64,000 bases of DNA from Clytia hemisphaerica (Eukaryota; Cnidaria; Hydrozoa; Leptothecata; Clytiidae): contig CACVBU010000490.1 of the NCBI GenBank assembly GCA_902728285.1, positions 62,001 through 126,000 of the forward strand. Direction: 5' to 3'. Positions 22,431 through 34,378 of the stretch are shown in pieces. Position numbers and translations under genes: made by a program. The first letter of the stretch is position 1; each line of letters starts with the position of its first letter. The notes beneath the pieces are model-generated. The model worked only from the letters and a program-made list of their open reading frames with translations, ran no database searches and was not told the DNA's origin.

Positions 22431-22720
22431 CCGGGGGGGGGGGTACTAGGGCAAGATGGGTTACGGGGATGCTCCGCTGGTCAGGTTACCTTTTCTAACC
22501 TCCACGAGTCCCAGGTAGGGTTGCAAAAATACCAAAATAGAAAAATCAGTCCCTCGTAGGCTGCCTTTTTTTGGAAAATTTGGGAAAAAAGTAAAAAACT
22601 TTGGAATTTCAGTCCCATTCAGGGTCACTTTTTTCGCTAATTTCGAGTTCCACGTAGGGTCCATTTTTCGAACCTCAGCGGAGCACCCCCGTCGGTCGAC
22701 AAGGGTAGTACCCCCCCGGG
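22431..22720. mobile_element. hAT-like MITE with CCGGGGGG ends and 8-bp TSD
   Basis: Starts CCGGGGGGG followed by TACTAGGGC and ends TAGTACCCCCCCGGG; flanked on both sides by CAGTAGAC (22423-22430 and 22721-22728), a perfect 8-base duplication as made by hAT elements. About 290 bases, no ORF of note. Confidence 0.88.
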
Positions 22721-22746
22721 CAGTAGACTATAGTACAGTCCCAGTA

Positions 22747-23288
22747 CAGTTGACTCTTGATAATTCGAACTTCTTTTATTGTAATATTTCTATAATTCGA
22801 ACATCTTTTATTTCTATAATTCGGACTAATTTTCAATCCCCGTCAAGAATAAACGCTCCAAACAACCCTTTAATAATTAGAATGTTGTTGTTCGAACAAA
22901 TTAGTTTTCCTGTTCGAGCTTGAGTGAGAGAAAGTACTATGTAGTTTTATTTTGAAACCTCGATAGTCATAACGGAAAATATATTTTAATATTCATCAAT
23001 AGTATTGCGAAGTTTATCAAAGTCTATTCATTTCGTTTTTTGTAATTTTGTTTAGAAGTTTCCTGTATATGCAATTTAAAAGTTTCTCTATTCTTTAAAC
23101 GAACTAACTCTAGCGCCTAATACATTTGGGGTCTTCATGACTCCGAGCATGCACGGGGGACACAAATTTGTTCGAGTTGAGGATATTTCGGGATATGGAG
23201 GAAATTTTATATAAAATTATCAGCTGATGTGTTGGTGTTATAAACTTGTTCCAGTTAAGGAGACATTCAAGTTATGGAGGATTGAGTT
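22747..23288. mobile_element. Tigger/pogo-like non-autonomous element
   Basis: The left end CAGTTGACTCTTGATAATTC with preceding TA is the classic form of pogo/Tigger termini. The right end is a diverged inverse (TTCAAGTTATGGAGGATTGAGTT followed by TA, shown split: TTCAAGTTATGG, AGGATTGAGTT). The interior has more TAATTCGAAC and GTTCGAGTT words. No transposase. Confidence 0.65.
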
Positions 23289-23540
23289 TAATAAAATCCA
23301 TTGTATTTCAAAGGTTTTAAATAAACGTCAGAAGGGCGTCAGAACTTATTAATCACTACAGTATCTATCCAGCGTCCATGATATTGACACACTTTTTTAT
23401 GAGAGAAAGTGAACAGCCTGAACAGTCGAGCCGCAAATTTCCAGGCTTTAGTAACCATTTTGAGTGAACTTGATTCATTCAAGTTTATCATGGGAAAACA
23501 ACTAAACAGAGTAAGTTTTCTTATCAGAGTTAGATTTAGC

Positions 23541-23804
23541 CATAGTCATTATAAAAAACCCCGGTCTGGAAGGCTTTTGTTTCTTTCTATTGTTAACAGT
23601 TAGAGCTTGTGTTCGCAAATCGACTTTATTTTGCATACTTTTTGATCATGTGATTGAAATTTAGACCAATCCCAAAAGGAGAATTTGGTAACGTGATCAA
23701 AAAGTATGCAAATCGCAACTTGCCTTTTATTTATAACAAAAGAAAATTCGACAATAAAGCTAAAACAATACATTGCCAGACCAGTGTTTTTTTATAATGA
23801 CTAT
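23541..23804. mobile_element. Foldback element with 8-bp TSD (hAT-like)
   Basis: Ends CATAGTCATTATAAAAAA and its inverse. The arms continue with GGTCTGG, and an internal pair (GCATACTTTTTGATCA / TGATCAAAAAGTATGC) extends the foldback. Flanked by GATTTAGC (23533-23540 and 23805-23812). The CANNG start and 8-base duplication fit hAT. Confidence 0.85.
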
Positions 23805-24417
23805 GATTTAGCTTTCTTCTATATTTTCCACATATTAACAAAATTACTTTTATTGACTTCCTTAGAATTTCTACTCCCTAATTACTACACATATCCCAAT
23901 TACCACTTAGATCGTTAAGCATAATTCAGTTCATAGCATGCAAGTTTTTGTTGATTTTCCGTGTCAGTGTGCACGATTTCGAAAATTTGCCAAAAAAATG
24001 CCAGAATGACTGAAAGGTCAGTCAAGAAAAATATATGTTCATTGAAATGTTTTATTTTGATGACAGTTTTTGATAATGATTGATACATTTAAGGAGAAAA
24101 ATATCTTGAAAGATTTAAAAATAAAATGTTAAAAACACACACAAGTAGAATGAATATTAACGAAAACATATTTTGAAGATGACATAAATTTATGATACCA
24201 GTTTAGGGTTTCAAAAGTATTTGAATAGAAACATTAAAAAGAATTCCCAAGAAATGTGCCATTTGACCTAAATGATGATTTTAAAACCTGGAACTCTCAT
24301 CAACGATATAAGAAATATATGTAAAAGGCGCTACATGTCAGTGAGTAAAATTCTAATAATTGAAATTGAAAATCCTCTGTCTATTACGAAGCTAATTTTC
24401 AAAACTTGTGCCCAAAA

Positions 24418-24696
24418 CCCGGGGGATACTTAAGCAAAATGGAAGCTGGGCATGTGCAAGCCTTTTTCACAATCTTGAAAGTCCCTCAAAGGGCACAAAA
24501 CCCATTAAAAAGCAATTGAGTCTGAAATTCTGAAATTCTGAAATTTTCGACTAAAATTTGAATATTTTGGCTGAAATTTTGGAGATATAGACTCTCTAAT
24601 GGTGGCATAAACGGCTGGACAATGAACTAAATTCGGACAAAATTCTCAAAATTCATTTGCCAGATGACTTGCAAACCTAGTACCCCATCCCCCGGG
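24418..24696. mobile_element. hAT-like MITE with CCCGGGGG ends
   Basis: Starts CCCGGGGGATACTTAAG and ends CTAGTACCCCATCCCCCGGG. Flanks GCCCAAAA and GCCAAAAA form an 8-base duplication with one change. The same family as 22431-22720 by termini, and as 55664-56006 by interior (GTCCCTCAAAGG, ACCCATTAAAAA). Confidence 0.75.
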
Positions 24697-26265
24697 GCCA
24701 AAAAGCTTGATATGGAACCAAGTGATGACGTAGAAATGTTAACTTTAAACGACGTGGTTTCTAATTAGCTTTTCCCTATAAAATTTAAAACATTCGACGA
24801 TCGGTGTGGGACATTTAAGCACACTTCTCTTTCATATGACGCGATATTCGATCTGGTTTGCTACTATGCAATGAAACTCGGTGCCTTTTAAATTGTAAAG
24901 AGCCGAAACTAAATAAAAACACACGATAAAAACTTCAATCACGCGTGTGAAAGTCACACCCGAAATTACCAAGTCGAAGTTTTTATTTCCGAAATTGGAG
25001 AAAAAGCCAGAAGGAAAAAAAGCTATTATTTGAGGCTTGAGCGTTATCAGGACTATGAAATAAGTAGAAGTAAAAATACCTTTGCTTGCTTTCGTTGAAT
25101 GCGAAAAGTATAAGTTGTTTTCTTCAGCATTTTTGCACTTGGTAACATTTGGGATTCTAATTTATTGAGTCCCAATGTGCCTTTAATCAATAAAACTCGC
25201 GAAAAATCTCCAAACCAGGTCAAGTAAACAATTATTTTTGATATAAACAAAATTCTACACAAAATATTCTTTGGAACCTCTACGTAGCAAAATGTTATTT
25301 TTCGTACTAACAATCAATGATATTTTAACCATAAAACCAGATGATATCATCATATCATATGAATATTTGGAAAATTTTGATTGATTGAATCCAAGAAGAA
25401 AGATAAATGTCCTTGAAAAATATTTGTTTTGTATTGATTAAGCAATTTTTAGTTCTTTATTGTCGTTATGAAGTGCTTGTCAAGTGCATTTGACAGATAA
25501 AAAGTATCGATTTATTTTTTGCACAGATGGTTAAGTCATTTTGTTCTGTAGAAATACCTATATTTTCTTTTCTTGATATGAAGCTAACACGTTTAGCCCC
25601 TGGAAAATATCGATTTGAAACGCGATTTGGAATTGTTCATGTTTGCTCAATTTCAACAGATCATTAACCGAAATGAAATGAATCAAATTTTATCAAACTT
25701 TTATCAAACGTTTGAGCAAAGTCTTCGAATCTTTGGAATAATTCTTTTTGAGACCTTGCGGAAAAAATACCCTGAATCTGTTTGCTCTAATATCAACCCT
25801 TTTGGAACATTTTGAGAGAGTTCCAATGGACTTTTAAAGTAATAATCTACCACATGATTTAACCGTTAAATAGATATGCATGTAAAACTTTACTTTACTA
25901 TTAAGACCATACCAGGTTTGTGGTATTCTTATTCTAAAGCTTAAGAAATTTTTCAAGGTCTTAAGAAAAGTTTGCTTACGTTCATAGGGTCCCCATAATC
26001 TATGCTATCTAATTCCCTCCTTTTATTAATATTGGTGCAAATTTTTTACATTATGGCGTTAAAGAAGAAGGGGTGGTTCAGAAGATACCGCCAAAAACGA
26101 AAACTGAAATCCTGTTGGTAAAAACTGTTAGAAATACTAGGTTGTAAAATTTTTCCTTCAAAAACATTTGATTTGCATATAAAGAATTACAATAACCTGC
26201 ATCTTAAGACATTGAGAAGTTTGAATCATTACCACTTGCAAAATTAGCCCCCTAACAAAAGGCCC

Positions 26266-26430
26266 GGCGGAAGCGGGGAGACTGGGGAGATTTCAGCCTT
26301 CCCAACTTTTGAACAAATGAGATTTCACCATTTATTCTTAAGTCTAAAACAATCCAGTCAACCTAACTTCGGTGGAAGCGGGGAGACTGAGGAGATTTCA
26401 GCCTCTCCAATCTTGAGCAAATGAGATTTA
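26266..26430. repeat. Tandem duplication, period 105
   Basis: GGCGGAAGCGGGGAGACTGG at 26266 recurs as GGTGGAAGCGGGGAGACTGA at 26371, with following GGAGATTTCAGCC and GAGCAAATGAGATT also repeated. Confidence 0.85.
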
Positions 26431-27866
26431 TTTCTCAAATTCCTGGCGAGTTTTATGTCATTTTGAGCCTGCCAATCACTAAATCTCTTTGAAATTTGAA
26501 AGTTATTAGTAAAACCAAAAAAAATCTTACCCTTTTAAAGATGCATGTAAAGTTAAAAACGTTCAGTCAAAATCAAAAGGTAACAGTCTTTTAGCGTTTT
26601 AGCAAAAAAACGTTGTGCTAGAGAATGATATATAAAAAAATGTCAATCCAAACAAAAAATTTACGAATAAATAAAATCTGGTTCCAGCTCCAAAATAAAT
26701 TTGGCGCGTCATTAGACTGTATTTTTCTTAAGTTACATGAATTTATACTAGCTATACCCCCATTTAGTCGGTTGATTACAATCTGAAAACTTTTTTTAGT
26801 TTGTTTTACCTAAACCACAATGTAGGGATTTCGCAATACTCAACAAAAATTAATTACAGTAATTTCTTTAATGGCCTGAAATTGACGTCAGTACCTTTCT
26901 ATCTTTAAGTCAAAAATTCAAATTTGATTGTTCCTGATTAATCACCTTTATCATTCAATTAAAAAAATTTGAATTTCAATTCAAAAATTCCGTCCGTTGC
27001 CCCTTTCCTTAAAACTAAAAAGTATAATTTCGAAATAATACTTCGATACAAGAAATTATTTTTCTTTCCTGCTTAATTTTAAAAAGAAAAAGATAATTAC
27101 TATTTAACGACCCGTTTACAACTATTTTCAAAGATTTCTTGCATACGCACCAGGTCATCGACCATTCTAAAAAAGAAAACACGCTTATGGGACATGTCAT
27201 TAATTACACCAGAGATTTAGTTTAAACAAAGGTAGGGTAGGACGGCACTCCTTTCGCTTGCTTTTGGTATAACCCGGATAGGGATCAAATCAAATTAACA
27301 ATCTTGCGCACCTTAGCTCGATGCTTCATGTTACAGCCGCTACAAAATTAAGCGCGTTGTCGCGGCAGTGTAATTACGTGGAATTATGTACCTTTTAATG
27401 TGAATGTAACTTATAAAAGGGATCCGAAAAATTTTTTATCCCCCTGGTATCCTATCTTTTGATGTGGTGCAAAATGATTTTTATTGGCACAGTTTCAAAA
27501 AAGACATTATAACAAAGGTGCCATTAGGCGCTATCGAAACCCTAATGTATTATATTTTTAGAAATTTCCTTTATTCTGCTCAATTATAAACTCAGATTTT
27601 TCACATTAACAATCTTTCCTTGCCTGGCAACTTGTGGATTTCAAAATATTTCATACATAGCTAAAATTAACCGCGGCGGCCCGCTCAGAATCGGAAGAAA
27701 CATCAACAACATGAATATTGTTCTGGCGAGCAAGTCCGCTACTTGAAGCAACAAAAGCCCCTAGGGGGCAAAAATATTACTAGTTAATTTCTTTACCATC
27801 GATGGAACAACGTCAATTTAGTGATATATAAATATCTAGGCTTAGTATATACGGGGCCCCCAGCGG

Positions 27867-27945
27867 TTTGCGTGAATGCGTGAAAATTAAAAAGAGAATT
27901 GCGTGAATTGCAAAAAAAATTTGCGTGATTGCGTGAATTGAAGTG
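27867..27945. repeat. Degenerate TTGCGTGAATTGC repeats
   Basis: Five or so copies of a TTGCGTGA(A)T-type word within 80 bases, followed by a run of 11 G. No coding potential. Confidence 0.6.
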
Positions 27946-28635
27946 GGGGGGGGGGCTCCTGAACTGAAGGCACCCTAGAACATTTGAACCCCTCAACAAT
28001 TTTTTTTATATTTTAATGGAAATCGAAGTAATTAATCTTACATTAATCTTAATCGTAAAATAGGTAATTATTCAAGAAAAACCTAATGACATTATCGATC
28101 TGTCTTTTTTGAAAAATCTAAGATTTATGCAATGCGACTAGTATTAATGGCCATCTTACGTCCTTATATCATTAGTAACTAGTCGATTTTTAATTTCATT
28201 AAAGATCTCATGGACGCAGGGGAAGTAATTAGTGAAAAGAAATGCAAAAAGTTGAGGTACAAAGAGTTCCTAAATATTTCGGATGCTCAATAAAACTGTC
28301 AAGAGATTTTTCAGATTGCTAAATCGGTCACAAAATCTTAAAAAAAAGGAAATTTGATTCGATCATTTATGATTTTTCTTTTTGAAAACTACAGATTTCC
28401 CATGTACTTTTCATTTCATTTTTCATTTTTTATGACTTGATTATTTAGGAATTTCTCTTTCAGATTTGAAAATATTTTTTACGCTTATCAATTGAAATCA
28501 GCTCCCACAAGAAAATCAAATTTAAGGAAAAACAAATAAAAAATTGTAATTCCTTGTGAGAGAAAATTTGACAGTCAATGCGAAAATCCCACTGGTTTTA
28601 CAGTCAGCTTATACTAAGTCCGAGGTGATACTAAC

Positions 28636-28800
28636 GGTGCTATGGCACGACGAAACGGGTACGGCAGGTACAGCGGTCGCCGTACCAGATTTTCACAAAA
28701 TACCCGGAATTTTCCTCTTCGTCGGTAAAATCGCTATATAATCGGTTAGATTTCCTTATTCGCCGTACCAGATACAAAAAGCTTCCGTCGTGCCATGGCA
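28636..28800. mobile_element. Foldback element with GCCATGGCACGACG ends
   Basis: Left GCTATGGCACGACGAAAC and right CGTCGTGCCATGGCA are inverse, and GGTACGGC/GCCGTACC pairs recur inside. About 165 bases, unusually GC-rich for this window. Confidence 0.7.
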
Positions 28801-30556
28801 TTTTTTTTTCCACCAGCAATGCATTGAAAAGGGACTTTTTTCAAAATGCTCATAAGGTTTTCAAGCTAAAAAATAACCATTGGTATTTTGCTCTTTTACT
28901 TCACCCGGGGAAACATTCTTAGGTCACAGGAGTGTAACAATGTTTAAAATTTGGAAACAAATGCAAGAAAAAATAAAACAACAATAGATTTCGAAACTTA
29001 CAGGGATTGCCCAGTTTATTGTATTTCCATGTCCTTGGCTGTTCATGTTTGCGATACCAATTTTAAAAACATTTGTTAACACTAATAAAGGCTCCAATCT
29101 AAATATTCCCACATAAATCGTGTTGACCTACCAGGGGAAACTCTCCTTAATGCTCAGCTCAGCTCTCTTTTTGTGCAAAAAAATCAATCTTCAATTTTTG
29201 ACAGCTAAAACATCTTGTTGATTGGGCCAGCCATATATGGGCACCATTAACCGCAACAAAATCTAATATATTTCGCTTATCCTTAATAACTAGAATTCCA
29301 CCAAAACTTAATCTCAAAGAAAATTCGAAGAGCAGGAGACTCACTCAACGTCCTTTATCTTTATAAGGAAAGAAATGTTCTCTGTCATAGATGCAAAATT
29401 TCTGCATACGATATTTTACTAGATTGTACACAAATCTTGGAATTGTATGAATATTTTATAAGAAACTATGATTCAATCTTGACTAACTTCTAACTAGAAA
29501 TTGAAAAGGATTCTAGCGTAAGATTCCAGAGAGTTAGGTAGAAGGCTTCATCTACTAAGGTGGTAATGAAAAGGATAAACATGTTAAAAGCGACAGAAAA
29601 GCCTTAAAACCACAGAGAAGAATAAATGCGACTGAATCGGAGGCTCAGCCAGAATTTACTAGTTCTTATAAAAAAAAAGATATGGATTGTATTATCGAAA
29701 CGCATGTTTCCGAGAGGAAACTACGAAACTGATGTTATTTTCATGGTTGCCTAATCCATTTGACAGCGCTGACAGGTCCATTGAATAGTTTCGGATGTAT
29801 TTAAGGCTTTTTAATGCATGTATCAAGGTCTAGTTTGCGTCAGGCTGAGCCATATGCATATATTTCAAAGAAGTGATTAATTAGAAAGCTTTGGTAAATC
29901 TTCCAACTGCAGATTTACATAAAAAGGTTTGAAAAAAGTGTCATTTTCGCAAGAACTCAAACTCTTTAAAGAAGAATTGAAATTGACGGGAGTCAGAATT
30001 TGTGCATCAATGAATCTATAAAAACTGAAGCTTTCTATTGCTTTCTTAAAAAGGTTTTATTGCGGTTATATCACTGACAGACTATTGCTCTTAGTTGTCT
30101 ACTTAGCCACGTTAAAGTAGTCTTCTGTTTTTGTTTGGCATAAACTACTGTATGTGGCTTAATATTAAGTGCACGAAACTTTTAAATCAGGTTACATGGC
30201 TTTAATATAACTTAGCTTAGGTGCGAATATCTCTTTGGTAATTAGGCTCCATTTGTAGCTACGAGAGTTTCAGAAACCTTTTTGTTCCAAAAGTTAGCCT
30301 GTTAGATATTTTATGCCAAGATCACTCTTTTGCGAATTTTTTTAACCATTTTTTCGGTAAGGAGTTTTTCCTCTAGCGCTACTCTTTTGGTCAGGATAAG
30401 TTTTGCAAGGCCTAATCAGCGGGCTCCTCTCAAAAAGATTGGAAAATCACATCAACTTTTCAAAATTTAAACACACATGGCGTTATGTCCCACGAAAGAT
30501 GTCACGGCTCCTATTATGAATAGCCTGCGGTGTAAAGTCAGCTACGCATATATTAA

Positions 30557-31267
30557 GGGCTCTGACCATAGTCCAAAAATTGATTTTGGTATTTGAACAT
30601 AAAAGTTATATTTCAGGTTCCTTAACACTTTTAACAAAGAATTGCCTTCATAAATTGCATTTTAATCGAATCCCTTAAAATTAATTAAGAATTTAATTGC
30701 AAAAATGACGTTATGAACTTTAAAAAGATGTTAATAATATGTTGCATCACCCTCTTTTACAAAAAGTGCTTAGTTTTAATGGGTAATTAACTTTTTTGTT
30801 TCAAAATTTCTTTACACTGTCCGCAAAGAATTGAACTATTTTAAATTTTGCGGAAAATTTTTCTAAAAAGATGTGTCAAAAGTTATGACTGTTTTTTTAA
30901 GGAAAATCCAGATGAAAAATTGATGAAAAACCACTATTTTGAAGATTTCGAGACAAAGAAGCATTTAGAAAAGTTTTCCGCAAAAATTTTTATTGTTCGG
31001 TAAAAGATACACCATCTACTGCGAAAATTTTTTCAAAATGTTTTTTCTTCGCCGAAACTAAGCTCTTCAAAGTTGAAATACTCTTCCTCGCAAAAGTCTT
31101 CATTTTCTTCTTCATCAACTTTTTTCAATGCAATTTTTGAATTTTCAGACTCAGGAATAGTTTGTCTAACAGAAAATGTATAACATGCCATAGTTTTGTT
31201 GGTTACATCAGTCAGAAAACACATTTTAAACACGGCAATTATGAAAAATTCACTATGGTCAGAGCCC
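30557..31267 (-). mobile_element. TTAA-inserted element with GGGCTCTGACCATAGT ends, copy 2
   Basis: 711 bases, same TIRs, TTAA at 30553-30556 and 31268-31271. The shared frame (minus strand, ORF ending at 31033) keeps TDVTNKTMACYTFSV and the acidic run, but the frame shifts just after CEEEY, so its C-terminus differs from copy 1. Confidence 0.92.
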
Positions 31268-31949
31268 TTAAGTCTACAAACCACCAGAAAGTAATAAACA
31301 AAAATTCTAAAATCCTTACCATTCTAATCATCTCCTTTTTGAGTTAATGGTGAAATCAGCGCAAAAAAATAATGAGTGCAATCGACAGGAAAAGGTCAAA
31401 AAGAGAACTTTCAGCTTATCTGATACCAAAAACCGCATTTTCTTTTTGTCAATTAAGCTTCGTATATGTACATCCTTTAGAGTAATTCAATAATTTGAAA
31501 TAATTACAATTGGCCAGACCTCTGACGTATTTTAAAACCGTGATTAGACTTAACTTCTCAAGCTGAGCTTTTTTACAACGTATTCAATGATTTACAGTCT
31601 GAAAGCGTATGACAAACCCCTTCTCAGTAGGAACTCAATTAAACGTGACATTTTTTATAAAAACTTCAGCTCTTCTCTTAAACTTTGCGCTGTCATTGTT
31701 GTGATTATATGTCGTTGCATTTTTGGTTTTCATTTATCAAAATTTCGTGTTTCCGATGTGGCCTTTTGTTAATGACCAAATTATTGCAACATAGTATGGC
31801 ACCTTTTTAGTACTAGTCTAGTCTTGCTCAGTGTTTGGGAAATTAACAAATTGCTTTGTAGCCTATGGATATCGAGGTTGTAACTACTCAATGGCCTCAA
31901 TTACTTTTCTGCAATGGGCTTTTCCAGCTTTCCATTCCACTTTATTAGT

Positions 31950-32150
31950 AAAGACCCTCTGGATATCCACTCTTAAAATATGCTCAGTCCCCTGATATGC
32001 TCTCTTATAAAGATGCTTACCACTGTATATCGTATTTTTTACTTGAAAAGACACTTTAACCCCTGGATATCCGCTCTTGTAGAATTTTAACCCCCTGGAT
32101 ATCCACTTTTCGAACAAAAATCGTTAACCCCCTGGATATCCGATATCTTC
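31950..32150. repeat. Irregular tandem TTAACCCCCTGGATATCC repeat
   Basis: The word CCCTGGATATCC, usually preceded by TTAAC, appears at about 31957, 32060, 32091 and 32128 with CACTTTT- or CGCTCTT-type tails. Spacing is irregular. Confidence 0.75.
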
Positions 32151-32263
32151 AACAGAACGGGGGCACGGACTATTTCTGGAAAAGCCCAATGTAAGAAGAT
32201 TCTTCTTAACCGAGTTGTCAAGGAGACTGTTATATGATCACTTTCCCACCAAAATGACATATC

Positions 32264-32454
32264 CATGATATGCACTATTGCAATGGCTTCTGACATTACA
32301 TCATGGACCCAATAGCTGATTCGCTGTAAATGACGTAAAATCAGTTAATACGTCACTTTCAACTATAGTATAAGAAAGCCGCGGCTTTCTTATACTATGT
32401 TTCAACTAATCAACTATTGGGGCCGTGGAATACATTGCAATGGTGCATATCATG
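32264..32454. mobile_element. Foldback element containing a 34-bp perfect palindrome
   Basis: Termini CATGATATGCAC and TATTGCAATG pair with GTGCATATCATG and CATTGCAATG; 22-base ends with one mismatch. In the centre 32365-32398 is a perfect palindrome around CCGCGG. The left half matches the foldback at 50188-50264 (GGACCCAA.AGCTGATT, TGACGTAAA, TACGTCACT). Confidence 0.85.
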
Positions 32455-33030
32455 AATACCGAAATGATAGTCGGTGAATGGTGAATGTAGTGATACCACA
32501 GAAAAACTAAGCGTTAGTTTCATTTAAAATTCCCACAAGGAAGTTTAGAATTCAAATTCAATACCCACGCTAAAAAACAGTGGGGGACGTTGGACTAGAA
32601 AAAATAAAGCTGATCAATTCTTTGTTTCTGTTAAAATTGAAAAAGAAGAACCCTTTTAAAAACATTAAGGTAAGTGTTGTGGTATGATGATAATTAAATA
32701 GTGAGAGAGCTGCGCAGGTTGCAGCTCTGCGTAATTTCGTACAAGCAAACTTACACCATAATTTATAGTTATGTAAAAAAAATATTGAAAAATCGCATCC
32801 CACAAAATCCCACGCCAAAAGAAAAATTTTATTTTTTTTCGACCGAGGCCTTGTTTTTTTTCTTCTAGATTTTCCACGTAAGGTTTTTGTTTCCAAAGGT
32901 CATCAATTAGTCAGCAAAAATAACGTATCCATGTATAGGATGAAAGTAGTCACCAGATCCCTGATTAGACACTTTAAAGAAGTAGTTAGGGTTATCTGTT
33001 CTTACTAAGCATTCTTACTAATCCGATCTA

Positions 33031-33331
33031 AAACCTCCTTCTCACAGACCCGGAAGCATTTTTTGAGCCAGTGGGGGTAAACATGACTAAAAACTCGACG
33101 GGGATTGGTATTTTCATGTTTTTTATGGCCGGGTTTTGAATTTTATTGTTTCGAGCCAGAAAATTCAGTGGGGACAGGGTGGAAGGAATAGCACAATATT
33201 TTGCAGTGGTATTTGATTATCTGGTTATTTTCAGCGGGGACAAAATTTAGAATATACTTTATCACTGGGAATAATATTTTGGCCAATTTTTCCAGTGGAA
33301 TAGGTTTCCTGGGTCTGCGAGAAGAGGGTGT
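33031..33331. mobile_element. ACACC-ended MITE with 6-bp TSD, intact copy
   Basis: Starts AAACCTCCTTCTCACAGACC and ends GGTCTGCGAGAAGAGGGTGT, an imperfect inverse. GATCTA flanks it on both sides (33025-33030, 33332-33337). The interior has GGGGAC words and no ORF. Confidence 0.85.
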
Positions 33332-33719
33332 GATCTAAGTCGATTAGCATTAGACCTGACCAGAGGTACCCAGGGATGAAAAGTTCGGTCTAAAGGTTCC
33401 GGTTTCCCTTAAATATCATAGTGAGAAAAATGGGTAATGATGTCTAATTCACTTCTGGGGATAAAGACTTTTTCCGCTCCACTGCGGACACAAAAATGGT
33501 TAAATTTACCATGAAAGAATCTCACTTTTTAGTATTTATGATATAAAACTCAAATTCAACTGTTAAGCTTTTAATTCTCGAAACCTTTTTATACACGAAT
33601 GACTGAAATCAATAACAAGTCATAACTATTTATGACTTCATATATAGAGAGTACTTAAGATGACGAACGAAAGTTGACGAGAAGTCCAAGTTTTCAATAA
33701 CGGTTGGTAATTTATAATA

Positions 33720-33878
33720 CAGTAGATTCCCTTTAACTCGAACCTCTATAATTCGAATGTTTCCTTATATGTCAAAAAGATTTTCTCATCCCTTAAGTTA
33801 ACAATGCCTTAATTATTCTATATCTTGAATTTTCCATAACTCGAACAACCCCATGTGTGTTCGAGTTATTACTTACTG
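33720..33878. mobile_element. Tigger/pogo-like MITE, 159 bp
   Basis: Left CAGTAGATTCCC then TTTAACTCGAAC, preceded by TA. The right end, read in reverse, gives CAGTAAGTAATAACTCGAAC. Internal CTATAATTCGAA and ATAACTCGAAC repeats are typical of the family. Confidence 0.7.
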
Positions 33879-34357
33879 ATATCTGTTACCCCAGCGAAAG
33901 TGTTTTTTAATACGTTACAACTCCCTGAAAGGAATGATTGAAGGACATCATTAACAAGCTTGGCCAAAAGAAAAGATCCATATCATCTCAGCAGGTCATA
34001 CAAGCTAATATACACGTTTTTTTGCTTATAAGAACAAACTATATAAGAACATAAGGCTTCGATGGCCAAAATGTTAATACCAAGTTAATAACATTTTAAG
34101 GCTTTGCAAACTCTAAAACACCCAATTTCTTAGGGAAATGCTCAAAAAATGGTAAAAATAAAAACATGTTCAGAACATTTTTAGGCTTAAAACTAAAAAA
34201 AGTTGAGAACATCCAAAGGCTTCAAAAATGTTGGATGTTCTTATAAAACAAAACGTGCGTATAGCTGCAGAGCATTATTTCAGTTTAGGATAATGATCCA
34301 GTTCTTTCCAAAATATACTACAGTATAAATATTTAAACCGAAGTAAGTGAAACTTAC

Positions 34358-34378
34358 CTCTTCTGATAATATTGCCAT
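34358..34378 (-). CDS. SoxE: Candidate upstream first coding exon of SoxE
   Basis: On the minus strand an ATG (34378) opens MAILSEE and is followed by a perfect donor GAG|GTAAGT. Phase 0 fits the next SoxE exon, giving [17 protein letters not shown] and an open frame throughout. This would imply an 18.7-kb intron. Support is only the donor, the phase and the fact that the 15627 exon has a strong acceptor and an open frame up to it. Confidence 0.35.

Larger units (their letters stand above)
15628..34357. other. Long gene-poor region, possibly one SoxE intron
   Basis: No second gene is recognisable. Contents are the DNA elements listed separately (17264-17980, 20126-20312, 22431-22720, 22747-23288, 23541-23804, 24418-24696, 28636-28800, 30557-31267, 32264-32454, 33031-33331, 33720-33878) plus AT-rich filler. 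Short ORFs (e.g. 16500-16712, 16746-17027 minus, 25615-25815 plus) have no motif that I recognise. One exon-like island lies at 18349-18401. Confidence 0.55.
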
